A DNA stretch of 64,000 nt, from positions 1-64,000 of the forward strand of contig CALAOR010000077.1 of assembly GCA_937889595.1 (NCBI GenBank). The letters are read 5' to 3'. The notes beneath the pieces were generated by a model that saw only the letters and a program-made list of their open reading frames with translations, had not been told where the DNA came from and searched no databases. How positions within the stretch are numbered: position 1 is the first letter of the stretch; every line of letters begins with the position of its first letter. Made by a program: the position numbers and the translations under genes. Origin of the DNA: an uncultured bacterium (GTDB taxonomy: Bacteria > Oederibacteriota > PGYV01 > Palsa-1178). Positions 9,467 to 18,374 of the stretch are shown here, piece after piece.

Positions 9467-10962
9467 GAATATTCAAACCATTCAAAATCCGCGGGATTTT
9501 GACACGGCTTTCCGTTTCCCGTGGAATACATTCCAATGACCGCGCCTGTAAAACTTTTTATATTTTCAGGAGAAACATCCTTTGAGGAAGCCCCGGCAAG
9601 TACATGCCATTCTTTGCCGTCTTTGGACCAGGAAAATTGGTACCGGGATTCATTACCTGCGATCTCAAGGAAAACTATTGAACTTACACATGGTGCTGAG
9701 GCCATGATGACGCCTTGGGAATCGAGCACGGACCTGAAAAAAACTACTTTTTCCCCTTCCAGACGCCCCGCCGCAATTTGATAATGATTATCGTCGTTTG
9801 CGCGCAAACAAAGTCCCGCCTCCTCATTATCGGATGAAGGTGAAAATTCCAGGGAGCATCGTGTGCTCATTTTGAAATCTTGTTGCCGCCTGCCGATAAA
9901 TGACTGCGGCGTAATTTTTTCCAGGGTTCCTGCTGATCCTCTTATTCTCAAAAAACCAGGTCTCTCACTAAGGGAATAATTTTGGCGTTGGGGATTTCGA
10001 ACATATATCCATTCCGGACCAAGTGCCGGAATGTTAAAGTGTTGTCTCTGGTTTTTTTGGAGCGTCGAACTTTTGACGAATGATGGAAATTCCATTTGCG
10101 TAGCTACATGATGGTTATCTCCAATAATCGGCCAACCGCCTTCCACCCAACGAACCGGCGCCAGGAAAGTTTCCCGTCCTAAAGCAGAAGTCCCTTCGTG
10201 GCGTCTAACGCCAAGGAAAACCGCCCACCAACTGCCATCCGGACCCTCGACTAAGTCGGCGTGTCCCGCACATTGAATCGGGCTGTTGGGATCATCCCTT
10301 TCCGTGAGCATAGGATTAAAAGGGTTCGACTCAAAAGGACCCCAGGGATTACCCCCCCGCGCCACAACTTCCTGATGCTGGCTCTCCGTTCCGCCGGTGG
10401 CGGCGATGACATAGTACTTTCCCTTGATCTTATAAAGATGGGGGCCCTCATTCCATTCGCCCTCATATTCCCAGACCTGCTTAAAAGGTGTCGCCAACTT
10501 CAGGGTTGCAGGGTCTAATTCCGCCTGCATGATGCCGTTTTGACCGTCTATACCGGCCCTTGAATAATAAATCTTCCCATCATCGTCAAAGAACATAGAG
10601 CCGTCGATTCCATAGTCGTCCAGCCAGAAGGGTTCAGACCACGGCCCCGCCGGATTCTTTGACGTTACAATAAAATTCCCGCCGCCGCCCACATTGTTGC
10701 AAGTGAGATAAAAAGTTCCTTTATTATATCGAAGGGTTGGGGCAAATAATCCATCGGAACTTTTAGTTGATTGGAGGGACAACTGGGTATCACGATCAAG
10801 GGCGTTCCCGATCAAATCCCAGTTGATCAAGTCCCTGCTGTGATAAATCGGCAAACCGGGGAAATACTCAAACGTTGATGTGGCCAGATAAAAATCGTCG
10901 CCTGCGCGGCAAACCGTGGGATCCGGATTAAAGCCCGGAATAACAGGGTTGTAGTAATACAT
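9445..10962 (-). CDS. Glycoside hydrolase family 43 (beta-xylosidase / arabinofuranosidase-like)
   Basis: A 505-residue enzyme without signal peptide, so probably cytoplasmic and acting on imported xylo- or arabino-oligosaccharides. An N-terminal five-bladed propeller (about 1-310) shows the GH43 triad in context: Asp14 in NPDPT, Asp120 in YGIDGS, and Glu172 in WNEGPHLYK. The C-terminal ~190 residues form the beta-sandwich usual for the beta-xylosidase subgroup (RPGFLRIRG, CSLEFSPSSDNEEAGLCLR). The start reads MYYYNPVIPGFNPDP, typical of the family. AAGGAG lies rather far (about 13 bases) upstream. The final five codons come from a dispersed repeat, so the original C-terminus has been replaced or slightly changed. 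Xylosidase versus arabinofuranosidase cannot be decided here. Confidence 0.9.
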   Translation of the reverse strand: MYYYNPVIPGFNPDPTVCRAGDDFYLATSTFEYFPGLPIYHSRDLINWDLIGNALDRDTQLSLQSTKSSDGLFAPTLRYNKGTFYLTCNNVGGGGNFIVTSKNPAGPWSEPFWLDDYGIDGSMFFDDDGKIYYSRAGIDGQNGIMQAELDPATLKLATPFKQVWEYEGEWNEGPHLYKIKGKYYVIAATGGTESQHQEVVARGGNPWGPFESNPFNPMLTERDDPNSPIQCAGHADLVEGPDGSWWAVFLGVRRHEGTSALGRETFLAPVRWVEGGWPIIGDNHHVATQMEFPSFVKSSTLQKNQRQHFNIPALGPEWIYVRNPQRQNYSLSERPGFLRIRGSAGTLEKITPQSFIGRRQQDFKMSTRCSLEFSPSSDNEEAGLCLRANDDNHYQIAAGRLEGEKVVFFRSVLDSQGVIMASAPCVSSIVFLEIAGNESRYQFSWSKDGKEWHVLAGASSKDVSPENIKSFTGAVIGMYSTGNGKPCQNPADFEWFEYSAEGVSS

Positions 10963-10988
10963 TATTCCATCAGCTCCTTAGGAATTCT

Positions 10989-11018
10989 AAATACCCCGGG
11001 CTTAACCCCGGGGTATTT
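10989..11018. other. Strong GC-rich hairpin in the leader of the GH43 gene
   Basis: AAATACCCCGGG and CCCGGGGTATTT form a near-perfect stem with a short CTTAA/TTAAG loop region. It lies 27 bases upstream of the GH43 start on the minus strand. The T-runs on both sides are short. It may block read-through from the hcp operon or act as a leader attenuator. Confidence 0.6.
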
Positions 11019-11169
11019 TTACTTATCCTGTAATTTATCGGCATTGTTTCATTAGAACAACGGACATTTCACAAAATACCCTTTTCACCATATTGTTCTT
11101 ATATTATATAATACGCCTTTTTCAAGAGTGGTTCAAGAAAAATTGTGCTTCACCTTTTTAAATAGAAAA

Positions 11170-11200
11170 GAGGGGCGTATAAACGCATTATACGCCCCTC
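11170..11200 (-). terminator. Terminator of the Rrf2-hcp operon
   Basis: GAGGGGCGTATAA pairs perfectly with TTATACGCCCCTC around a five-base loop. It begins 30 bases after the hcp stop, and on the minus strand a CTTTTCTATTT tract follows. Confidence 0.7.
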
Positions 11201-11230
11201 CAAATTTATTATTTAGAATAATTTTTTTTC

Positions 11231-12862
11231 TTAATTCCCTGCCATCATGGCCTCTACATCGGTTTTTGCCTGGCCAGTTGCTTTTATCGCGAACTTTTCG
11301 ACAAGAACCTTCACAACATTAGGTGATAAGAAAGCAGGAAGCGTTGGCCCCAATCGAATTCCTTTTACGCCTAAAAATAATAGAGCCAGCAGAACCGCTA
11401 CTGCTTTTTGTTCATACCAGGCTATATCAAATGATATTGGTAAATCGTTAATATCCTTTAATCCAAACACTTCTTTAAGTTTGAGGGCTACTACAGCCAA
11501 CGAATAGGAGTCATTGCACTGGCCGGCGTCAAGTACACGGGGAATCCCGCCGATATCGCCAAGGTTAAGTTTGTTATACCTGTATTTCGCGCAGCCGGCT
11601 GTCAAAATAACCGTATCTTTAGGCAATGTTTCCGCTACATCTGTGAAATAGTTTCTTGAAACCTGCCTGCCGTCGCAGCCGCCCATGACAACAAACCTCT
11701 TTATGGCCCCGGATTTGACAGCAGCAACAACCTTATCGGCGAGCGCCAGTATCTGATCATGCGCAAAACCGCCTGTTATTTCACCTTTTTCCAACTCCTG
11801 AGGCGCTTTGCATGTTTTTGCAAGTGCTATAACCGCTGAAAAATCTTTTACACTTCCTTCTTTCCTGTCGGGTATATGTTTTACCCCCGGAAAGCCGGTC
11901 ATGCCGGTGGTGAACATTCGATCCTTATATGAGTCTTTAACAGGGACTATGCAGTTTGTGGTCATTACAATCGGCCCGTTGAAAGATGCAAATTCCTTGC
12001 CCTGATGCCACCATGAGCCGCCATAGTTTCCGGCCAAGTGTTTATATTTTTTAAAAGAAGGATAGTAATTTGCCGGAAGCATTTCAGAGTGAGTGTAAAT
12101 GTCAACGCCTGTTCCTTCAGACTGTTTTAGGAGTTCTTCCATGTCCTTTAAGTCATGACCGGAAATGAGGATCCCCGGATTGCTTCTTACGCCGATGTTG
12201 ACTTTTGTAATTTCAGGCTTGCCAAATGTTTCAGTGTTGGCTTTGTCCAGCAAAGCCATGGCATTAACTGCAATCTCACCTGTTTTTAGCACAAGCGCGG
12301 TAAGCTCGTCCGCGGAAAGCACTTTTGGTATGGAAGCCAGTGCTTTGACCACAAACGCATATACGGCGTCATCATAATACCTTAAAACAGCTGCATGATC
12401 GGCATAAGCCGCTATCCCTTTAAGTCCGTATAACACCAATGATTTTAACGATCTTAGATCCTCATTGTCGCTATAGCTTAGAATTCCTGTTGTTAAAGCT
12501 TTTGCAGTGAATTCTTCCTTTGTTTTACCGGACCAAAGAGCGCAATCAGCTGTTATTGCCGGGGAAGAACCAGTATTAGCCTTTAATTCTCCCCTTATAG
12601 CCATGGCCTTAACGATGAGTTTTTCCAGTTTTTCGTCGTCGAAATTAGCATTTGTAATTGTAGCAAATAACCCCTGGCAAAGGAATTCACCGGTTTTTCT
12701 GTCGGGTTCTGGGTTTTGTTCCGCGTAAAGAGATATCCCCTGAAGCAAAAATATCAACAGGTCGTGCAGATTTGAAGTAGATTCCTTTTTTCCGCATGTC
12801 CCCGTAGCCGTACAAGCTACATTTTTTACTGTTTCCTGGCATTCGTTGCAATACATTCCCAT
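11231..12862 (-). CDS. hcp: Hydroxylamine reductase (hybrid-cluster protein)
   Basis: A 543-residue cytoplasmic hybrid-cluster protein, normal length. N-terminal cluster cysteines follow Cys5-x2-Cys8-x8-Cys17-x5-Cys23 ([18 protein letters not shown]). Later hallmarks of the hybrid cluster site are [48 protein letters not shown] and [10 protein letters not shown]. The family reduces hydroxylamine and nitric oxide and protects anaerobes from nitrosative stress. AAGGAGG lies 6 bases before the ATG. It is preceded by an Rrf2 regulator at a gap of 28 bases, so the two form an operon, and it ends at a strong hairpin. Confidence 0.97.
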   Translation of the reverse strand: MGMYCNECQETVKNVACTATGTCGKKESTSNLHDLLIFLLQGISLYAEQNPEPDRKTGEFLCQGLFATITNANFDDEKLEKLIVKAMAIRGELKANTGSSPAITADCALWSGKTKEEFTAKALTTGILSYSDNEDLRSLKSLVLYGLKGIAAYADHAAVLRYYDDAVYAFVVKALASIPKVLSADELTALVLKTGEIAVNAMALLDKANTETFGKPEITKVNIGVRSNPGILISGHDLKDMEELLKQSEGTGVDIYTHSEMLPANYYPSFKKYKHLAGNYGGSWWHQGKEFASFNGPIVMTTNCIVPVKDSYKDRMFTTGMTGFPGVKHIPDRKEGSVKDFSAVIALAKTCKAPQELEKGEITGGFAHDQILALADKVVAAVKSGAIKRFVVMGGCDGRQVSRNYFTDVAETLPKDTVILTAGCAKYRYNKLNLGDIGGIPRVLDAGQCNDSYSLAVVALKLKEVFGLKDINDLPISFDIAWYEQKAVAVLLALLFLGVKGIRLGPTLPAFLSPNVVKVLVEKFAIKATGQAKTDVEAMMAGN

Positions 12863-12890
12863 TCTGAACCTCCTTAATTTTAATTTAATT

Positions 12891-13286
12891 TTAAAGCAAT
12901 TTTTTTATGGTCAATTTCCTGAATTTATCGATAACTTCTTTTTCAATTCGTGTAACCCAGCATCTTAAAACACATGTCTTATGACTGGGACACAAGTTTC
13001 CTTTGACCACACACCCACTAAGATCAAAATCTTCGTGAAAAATTCTTATAAGTTTAAGTATGGATATGTCACCGGAATATTTAAGGAGTTTAACACCTCC
13101 GGCGGCCCCCTCTTTTGACTGGACTATTTTGTGATCTATCAAAGACCTGAAGATGCGTCTCAAATACTGATAAGGTATCTTCTGTTTGTCCGCAATTTCA
13201 CGCACCGACATGAAAGAGCCTTTCTTGCCTGCAAGTGTGATCAAAGCCCTTGCAGCGTAATCAATGTCCTTGTTAATAAGTTTCAC
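12891..13286 (-). CDS. Rrf2-family Fe-S transcriptional regulator (NsrR/IscR-like)
   Basis: A 131-residue regulator with a winged helix-turn-helix (about 5-70: [23 protein letters not shown], then [13 protein letters not shown] wing). Cys92, Cys99, Cys105 and Cys109 follow the dimerisation helix; three of them match the spacing of the [2Fe-2S] or [4Fe-4S] cysteines in IscR and NsrR. The neighbouring hcp gene is a classic target of nitric-oxide-sensing NsrR, so a role as NO sensor controlling hcp is a reasonable inference. The GTG start has AAGGAG six bases upstream. It lacks a recognisable response to any other stress in this neighbourhood. Confidence 0.9.
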   Translation of the reverse strand: MKLINKDIDYAARALITLAGKKGSFMSVREIADKQKIPYQYLRRIFRSLIDHKIVQSKEGAAGGVKLLKYSGDISILKLIRIFHEDFDLSGCVVKGNLCPSHKTCVLRCWVTRIEKEVIDKFRKLTIKKLL

Positions 13287-13302
13287 TGAGATCTCCTTGT
13301 TA

Positions 13303-13341
13303 AACTGGGATTATCTTAGTATCAGTTAAAATAAATGTCAA
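13303..13341 (-). promoter_or_regulatory. Promoter and candidate Rrf2 operator of the regulator-hcp operon
   Basis: On the minus strand TTGACA (13341-13336) and TAAGAT (13318-13313) are 17 bases apart. A 25-base imperfect dyad (AACTG and CAGTT arms, 8 of 12 pairs) spans 13303-13327 and covers the -10 box, a good position for autorepression. Dyad and promoter are seen; regulator binding is inferred. Confidence 0.6.
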
Positions 13342-13514
13342 TAAGTATTTTTCATCAGCTGCTATTTTTGGGGGGGGAGGGGCGAATTAGGCACCGCATC
13401 CGCGGTGAGTTTATTTGCCATTTTCCATTTCATCGGCTTTATAGGCCGCGGCGAAGACTTGCATGTAAAAAATCCTGCTTTAGTGCGTGTCTGAGACCGA
13501 AAAGGCTATACGGG

Positions 13515-13575
13515 ATTCCCTGAGAATTCGGACAAAATCGTACGTTAAAGCTTAAAAGCCAATGATTGTTTGTGC
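13515..13575. repeat. Dispersed repeat family B, copy 1
   Basis: Shares the core AGAATTCGGACAAAATCGTACG (split into two blocks, 13523-13544) and flanking TTCCCT and GCTTAAA blocks with 16331-16390. It lies in the 669-base gene-free spacer 13287-13955, which otherwise holds the hcp-operon promoter, a G-run near 13372 and repeat family A. No coding remnant was recognised. Confidence 0.7.
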
Positions 13576-13776
13576 TTTCGGGAATCAAATCGATATTTTG
13601 GCACAAAAAGCGCCTTAGCATATCCCAAATTTAGCATAGTAAAAATCCCATTTCCGGCCAATAATATGTACCTTTGATTATTATAATATGCTAAATTTCG
13701 ACTGTTGTCAAAATTTTATTAGGGGATTGTAATTATTGACATAGTAATAAAAAAATAGTTTTTCAATGGGTCATGT

Positions 13777-13857
13777 TTTAACCTGATACCTGACAAATTC
13801 TTTTGTATTCACAGACAAATCATCAGGTATCAGGTTAAAGAACTGACTCCTTCTGCT
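13777..13857. repeat. Dispersed ~80-bp repeat, family A copy 2
   Basis: Second copy of the element at 9387-9466. Here the inverted arms are a perfect 14-base pair (AACCTGATACCTGA and TCAGGTATCAGGTT). It lies about 100 bases after the stop of the sulfatase-modifying-factor-fold lipoprotein gene. No transposase is present, so it is a non-autonomous or REP-like element. Confidence 0.85.
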
Positions 13858-13955
13858 TATTGTTTATCAATAGAACCAGTACAATCACTGTCACCGGGAT
13901 TCCGCGGGTGAAAAGGTCAAAACCGTGGACTGCAGTCGGCATTGTTCCCATTTGG

Positions 13956-15152
13956 TTAGTACGACTTCGCGGCGCGGAACCCAACAACATTGCCTGTGTT
14001 GTTCGGAGTGCCGAAACTGTAGCGATAACCCACCTGCAGATAGGAAGCCATGTAGTTAAACGGCCCTCCGCGTAACAGGCGGGCGGTGCCGCTTGTGGGT
14101 CCTTTGTAATCCGTGGATGTCCCTGGATATGCGCCGTACCAGTCCCAGCACCATTCAAATACATTACCGGACATGTCATAGATGTCAAGTGACGTCCCTG
14201 TTTTCATTCCTGAATTTTGTGTCACCCCTCCGGCATTCGCGCTGTACCACGCCACGAGGCCGGTTGCCGATGTATCGGTGTAGTCTGCCGAGGCGCCGGC
14301 CGCGTAGTTATATGGCGTCCAGCTTGACCCATCCTTATAACTTGCCGCGTACTGGTACTCGCCTTCAGTAGGCAGCCTGTAACCCGAAGCTGCCCAGACG
14401 CAGACCGCGTTATCGCAGGCAGTCACGTTGTTTGAATCCCTTATCACCGCGGCTGAATATGTGTAGCAAAGCGTCAGGCCGGATTTTTCGCTGTACGCGT
14501 TGCACCACACTATGGCGTCGTGCCAGTTTACAGTTGTCACAGGCTGGTATTTTGCCACGGTCGGAGCCGCCCCGGGCGTCCCGCCCGAGCCTTCAACGCC
14601 CGCATTTTGGAATGAATATCCGTTGGATATGGCCCACTGGTACACCGTATACCACAGGTCATAGTCCACCTGGTACTTTCCTATTTTAAAAGCGGAAATT
14701 GTATGGCTGAAGCTGTTTGTCCCGGTATCGTCAACTTGGGTGAATGTGCCTCCGGGAACCACTATGAGAGCCGAAGAATCTATGGTAGGCATTGAAGTCG
14801 AGGTCAGTGTCGGCGTCGCTGTCCGCGATAATATGACAGCCTGTGTCTCCGTCCCCTGTATATTCGCGACTATAGTTCCTATCGCAGCCGCGGTTTCAGT
14901 CTGGTTCGGGAGCTTGGTTATGGTGCATGTAATGGTCGGAGTATGCGACCCGGCCACAACTGACGCGGTTTCCTGCGCCGCAAAAGTGGCGGTGGCATTG
15001 GCGGCCGCCGCGTTCGTCAAAACCGCCGCAACTGTGCCTTCTATATCAGGCGGTGTCGCGGTCGCGGCTGGCGCAGTAGGCGTGTTTTTTTGGCATCCCG
15101 CGGAAATGATAATAGCCAAAAATATCAGAATGAAAATTATAATGTTTTTCAT
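13956..15152 (-). CDS. Lipoprotein with formylglycine-generating-enzyme (sulfatase-modifying factor) fold
   Basis: A 398-residue lipoprotein (lipobox IISAGC, Cys20) with a Thr/Ala-rich linker to about residue 125. The C-terminal FGE-sulfatase domain starts at VVPGGTF. It shows KYQVDYDLW, PVTTVNWHDAIVWCNAYS, GYRLPTEGEYQYAA, YDMSGNVFEWCWDWYG, LLRGGPF and a terminal VGFRAA. The catalytic Cys pair of true formylglycine-generating enzymes near the C-terminal RGG motif is absent, so a binding or structural role on the surface is more likely than sulfatase activation. AAAGGAG precedes the ATG. It has a close paralogue at 46081-47280. The Kelch lipoprotein gene lies 109 bases upstream on the same strand. 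Confidence 0.88.
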   Translation of the reverse strand: MKNIIIFILIFLAIIISAGCQKNTPTAPAATATPPDIEGTVAAVLTNAAAANATATFAAQETASVVAGSHTPTITCTITKLPNQTETAAAIGTIVANIQGTETQAVILSRTATPTLTSTSMPTIDSSALIVVPGGTFTQVDDTGTNSFSHTISAFKIGKYQVDYDLWYTVYQWAISNGYSFQNAGVEGSGGTPGAAPTVAKYQPVTTVNWHDAIVWCNAYSEKSGLTLCYTYSAAVIRDSNNVTACDNAVCVWAASGYRLPTEGEYQYAASYKDGSSWTPYNYAAGASADYTDTSATGLVAWYSANAGGVTQNSGMKTGTSLDIYDMSGNVFEWCWDWYGAYPGTSTDYKGPTSGTARLLRGGPFNYMASYLQVGYRYSFGTPNNTGNVVGFRAAKSY

Positions 15153-15261
15153 TTATTTCTCCTTTAATTTTAATGCGTCCAAGTTCAGGGAAAATCCAAT
15201 TTCTATCTTGTTTTTCAAAAGGGTCTATTAGACGTCTTTTTTGCATATTAACAGGAAGATT

Positions 15262-16212
15262 TTACTGTGACTCCCACACATCGCCTTTTACTGTACCGTC
15301 ATATCCGCCAATGACCCACATCCTATTGTCAAACACAACGCTTGCGTGATAACCCCTGGCGGAAAAACCCGCCGCACCTGTCACTAAAGTCCATGTTATG
15401 CCGTCGCTTGAATTCCATACATCGCTTTTGAAATTCGAGTCAACTCCGCCGGCTATAACCCAAATTTTATTGTCATATACAAGGCTTGTATGGTAAAACC
15501 TGGCGGAAAAACCCGCGTCCGCGGTTTCCTGTGTCCAGGTTGAGCCGTTGGCCGAACTCCATACGTCATTTTGATATGTCGTGCCTATCGTGCCGCCTAT
15601 CACCCACATGCGGTCATTGAAAACAACACTTGTAAAATTTGTCCTGGCGCCAAAAGGCGGGGCTATGGCATGCGAATACCAGGTCACACCATCGGTTGAG
15701 TCATATACCGTGTTCGTGGGCCCGCCTATCACCCACATGGAATCGTTCATTACAAAACTTGTTTGCCCATAGATATTGCCGAAGGCCGCTGAAGTGGTCA
15801 TCTGCGTCCATGTGGCGCCGTCGCTTGAGCTCCATACATCGCTATGCGCCCCGGTCCCGTTGCCGCCGCCAATAACCCATATTTTATTGTTATAAACTAC
15901 GCTCGTATGCTGGGCCCGGCCGCCGAAACCCGGCAGGCTCGTCACATTTGTCCAGTTTGCCCCGTTGCTGGACCTCCAGACATCATGCCACCATGTGCTT
16001 CCGTCCCATCCGTCTATCACATAAATCTGCCCATTGAACACCACGGCGGAATGCTGAAGCCGCGGCCCAAAATCGGCCATGTTCGTGGAGCTGGTCCAGA
16101 CCGACCCTGAAACCGGGGTTGTCGGCACTGTTGGGTCCACGGCTTTTTTGCAGCCTGAAATATGTAGTAAAACGGATAACAACATTAACGCAATAGATAT
16201 TGATTTTTTCAT
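15262..16212 (-). CDS. Kelch/galactose-oxidase-type beta-propeller lipoprotein
   Basis: A 316-residue lipoprotein (lipobox LHISGC). Six propeller repeats of about 46 residues follow, each with (H/F)xSxVVxNxxxWVIGG and DVWxSSxGxxWTxxT signatures. This is the Kelch-type six-bladed propeller, usually a binding platform. The ATG at 16212 was chosen because AAGGGG lies 9 bases upstream. An in-frame TTG seven codons earlier would overlap that ribosome site. Function and ligand are unknown; it may be co-transcribed with the FGE-fold lipoprotein. Confidence 0.85.
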   Translation of the reverse strand: MKKSISIALMLLSVLLHISGCKKAVDPTVPTTPVSGSVWTSSTNMADFGPRLQHSAVVFNGQIYVIDGWDGSTWWHDVWRSSNGANWTNVTSLPGFGGRAQHTSVVYNNKIWVIGGGNGTGAHSDVWSSSDGATWTQMTTSAAFGNIYGQTSFVMNDSMWVIGGPTNTVYDSTDGVTWYSHAIAPPFGARTNFTSVVFNDRMWVIGGTIGTTYQNDVWSSANGSTWTQETADAGFSARFYHTSLVYDNKIWVIAGGVDSNFKSDVWNSSDGITWTLVTGAAGFSARGYHASVVFDNRMWVIGGYDGTVKGDVWESQ

Positions 16213-16330
16213 TATTTGTTTCCCCTTGTTCAAGTTTTTTCGTGAATAACTTTACTTTTGAACTTGTTAATCCTATCAAAACAATAGTATTCTGTCAATT
16301 CATAATAACACTTTATACAGCATGTTTGGT

Positions 16331-16390
16331 GTTCCCTCAGAATTCGGACAAAATCGTACGCTAAGGCTTAAAGGTCAAAGTTTGTGATCG
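16331..16390. repeat. Dispersed repeat family B, copy 2
   Basis: About 60 bases matching 13515-13575 with a ~22-base identical core and a few substitutions outside it. It lies in the 491-base gene-free spacer 16213-16703, which is built almost wholly of small repeats and hairpins. Confidence 0.7.
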
Positions 16391-16492
16391 TTATTTGATG
16401 AAAAAACTTGATGTTTTAAAGGAGTCCGGGAATATATGAAAATCAAGGAGGTATCTTCCTCTCATATCAAGCTCCGCTTATAATACAAGCAT

Positions 16493-16526
16493 GCCATGAA
16501 CCCGAGCCCAGAGAGTGGTTCATGGC
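16493..16526. repeat. Inverted repeat GCCATGAACC / GGTTCATGGC
   Basis: A perfect 10-base inverted repeat with a 14-base spacer in the repeat-rich region after the NapH-NapG gene. There is no T-tract typical of a terminator. Confidence 0.65.
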
Positions 16527-16533
16527 GCACAAA

Positions 16534-16563
16534 CTTGTCCGCCGAAGCTTTGCGGAGGCGGAT
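16534..16563. repeat. Short hairpin repeat family D, copy 1
   Basis: TCCGCC-GAAGCTTTGC-GGAGGCGGA. A related copy (TCCGCCGAAGCAATGGCGGAGG) lies at 62968-62999 upstream of xseB. Confidence 0.6.
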
Positions 16564-16604
16564 CCATAGAAAAATTTAATTCGTGCATGACACGATCTAT
16601 CATG

Positions 16605-16682
16605 CCCATGTACCATTTGCAGTAGCTTAAGGTACAGGGCATGCCCCTGTACCATTCGCAGTAGCTCAGGTACAGGGCATGC
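16605..16682. repeat. Tandem palindromic repeat family C (GTACC..GGTAC), two units
   Basis: Two units 39 bases apart, each reading GTACCATT(T/C)GCAGTAGCT, then (A)GGTACAGGGCATG. The ends GTACC and GGTAC are inverted. The same unit is tandemly repeated with a 28-base period at 59245-59335, more than 40 kb away. Confidence 0.8.
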
Positions 16683-16703
16683 TTTTCCGCCGGCAACATA
16701 TTA

Positions 16704-18374
16704 TCATTTAACCCGCGCTTTTTCCGCTTTTATATGTATTTTTAATCCTTCCACATAAATCGCTTTTTTCGGCCTCGCCGGGCACACGTATTCACACGCG
16801 CCGCACCCTATGCACGTGCCTACGTCCACTTTCGGCAGCTTCATCCCGGATGATTTGTCGCGCTCAAGTTTGCAGGATTTTGTCGGGCAATATTCGACGC
16901 ACATTTTGCACTTTTGGTGATTCGCGTAAATAACGCATTTTTTCTTCACAAATTTGGCCGTCCCTATTTTAACCCTAATCTTATCCTCAATGGTCATGGA
17001 CTTTATCGCTCCGGTCGGGCAAACAAGCGTGCACGTGTTGCATTTATACTTGCAGAATGCCTTGTCATAATCCATCCTCGGCTGCAAAAAACCTTCAATG
17101 CCGTTCTCAAGAAAAGAAGGCGATATCACACGCGACGGACAGGCGCTCACGCACAAATGGCAGGCAATGCATTTTTCCGTAAACTGCTTTACTCCCGCCG
17201 CGCCGGGCGGCACGGGGATTATTTCGCGTTTTTGCGGTATAAGGTCCGAATTTATTTTTGCCTCAAGTTTCGCCGGTATCATCAGCGCAAGTGCGGCTCC
17301 CGCTACAGCGGCTCCGAGCATTTTTATCGCATCCCTGCGGCTTTCATCCGACGGCGTTTCGCTGCCTGCCGCCTGGACCGCTCCGCCGGAGTCAGCGGGC
17401 GTCTTTAAAACCTTCGGGGCATCGTTCTTATTCTGGTGCGCTTCGGGTTGATGGGCTTTTTTCTCCAGCTCCAGTTGGGGATGGTGGTGGAGATTGTGAT
17501 GGGAGCGCGGATGGTGGTGGGGGTTCCAGATCAGGTCCGCCTTATATCCGATAGCGTCAAACTTGCAGTTGTCTACGCAGTTATAGCAGCATACGCACCT
17601 TGAAAAATCAACATGCCTGTTCTTATAATCTATGCAGTTTGCCTTGCATATCTTCTCGCACGGCCCGCAATTCTTGCATTTGTTGTTTTTAAACTCAAGC
17701 TTGAAGATAGCCACCCCTGATATCAGGCTTAATATGCCTCCCACGGGGCAGATCGAGTTGCAGTAAATCCTGCCTTTCCATGCGGCAAACACCACAATAA
17801 GGATAAGAAATACGGCCGTAAAGACAGTCAGGCCGAAGCTCATATAATGCATCTTGATCTGTCTTAATGCCTGTATACCCATGGCGCTCAGGCCGTAAGC
17901 TGCGGAATTGTTGACAAATACCACCACGGGCTTTGCCAGGCCCGTCATTATCCTGCCGAAATTCGCATAAGGGTCGAGCATGCTCAAAAGCGACATGCTT
18001 ACATGCGCAAAAGCCAGCGCTACCGCGGCTGTCACGGCATAATGCAGCTTGCTTACAGGGTTTAAGTAAATGAACTTCATCTTTGAGATTCGGTTCCTTA
18101 TATCGATGACTATATCCTGCAAAAAACCCAGCGGGCACAGGAAAGAGCAGTATATCCTGCCGAACAAAAAAGTAAGCGTGAACAACAGCAGCAATATCAC
18201 GCTGCCTCCCAATATCCCTTTTGTGGCAAGCTCAACCACATGGGGGCTGACCTGCGACAGAACCAGCGCGTGGACAAACTGCGCGCTGGCCGTGCCTGCC
18301 GCAATAAACGCGTAAACAAAAAGAATAAATATAATTGTCGAAATTATTATTCTTATCGTCCTTAATTTTATCAT
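16704..18374 (-). CDS. NapH-NapG-like fused membrane polyferredoxin
   Basis: A 556-residue protein that joins two normally separate proteins. Residues 1-225 are NapH/NosR-like: at least four membrane segments with two CxxxCP motifs (Cys76-Cys80, Cys205-Cys209). Two [4Fe-4S] motifs follow (Cys233-236-239-243 and Cys260-263-266-270). A His-rich linker (about 285-315, HHHPRSHHNLHHH) leads to an internal twin-arginine segment (SRRDAIKMLGAAVAG, 345-359) and a NapG/MauM-like ferredoxin domain with four more Cys clusters (402-412, 441-452, 480-496, 521-531). In the Nap and Nos systems such proteins pass quinol electrons to periplasmic acceptors. It is the last gene of the redox operon and overlaps the preceding small Tat gene by four bases (ATGA). 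Confidence 0.9.
   Translation of the reverse strand: MIKLRTIRIIISTIIFILFVYAFIAAGTASAQFVHALVLSQVSPHVVELATKGILGGSVILLLLFTLTFLFGRIYCSFLCPLGFLQDIVIDIRNRISKMKFIYLNPVSKLHYAVTAAVALAFAHVSMSLLSMLDPYANFGRIMTGLAKPVVVFVNNSAAYGLSAMGIQALRQIKMHYMSFGLTVFTAVFLILIVVFAAWKGRIYCNSICPVGGILSLISGVAIFKLEFKNNKCKNCGPCEKICKANCIDYKNRHVDFSRCVCCYNCVDNCKFDAIGYKADLIWNPHHHPRSHHNLHHHPQLELEKKAHQPEAHQNKNDAPKVLKTPADSGGAVQAAGSETPSDESRRDAIKMLGAAVAGAALALMIPAKLEAKINSDLIPQKREIIPVPPGAAGVKQFTEKCIACHLCVSACPSRVISPSFLENGIEGFLQPRMDYDKAFCKYKCNTCTLVCPTGAIKSMTIEDKIRVKIGTAKFVKKKCVIYANHQKCKMCVEYCPTKSCKLERDKSSGMKLPKVDVGTCIGCGACEYVCPARPKKAIYVEGLKIHIKAEKARVK

Noticed and set aside
14740-15231. Val/Ala-rich 163-codon plus-strand frame opposite the FGE-fold lipoprotein
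   Set aside because: Antisense shadow of the Thr/Ala linker.
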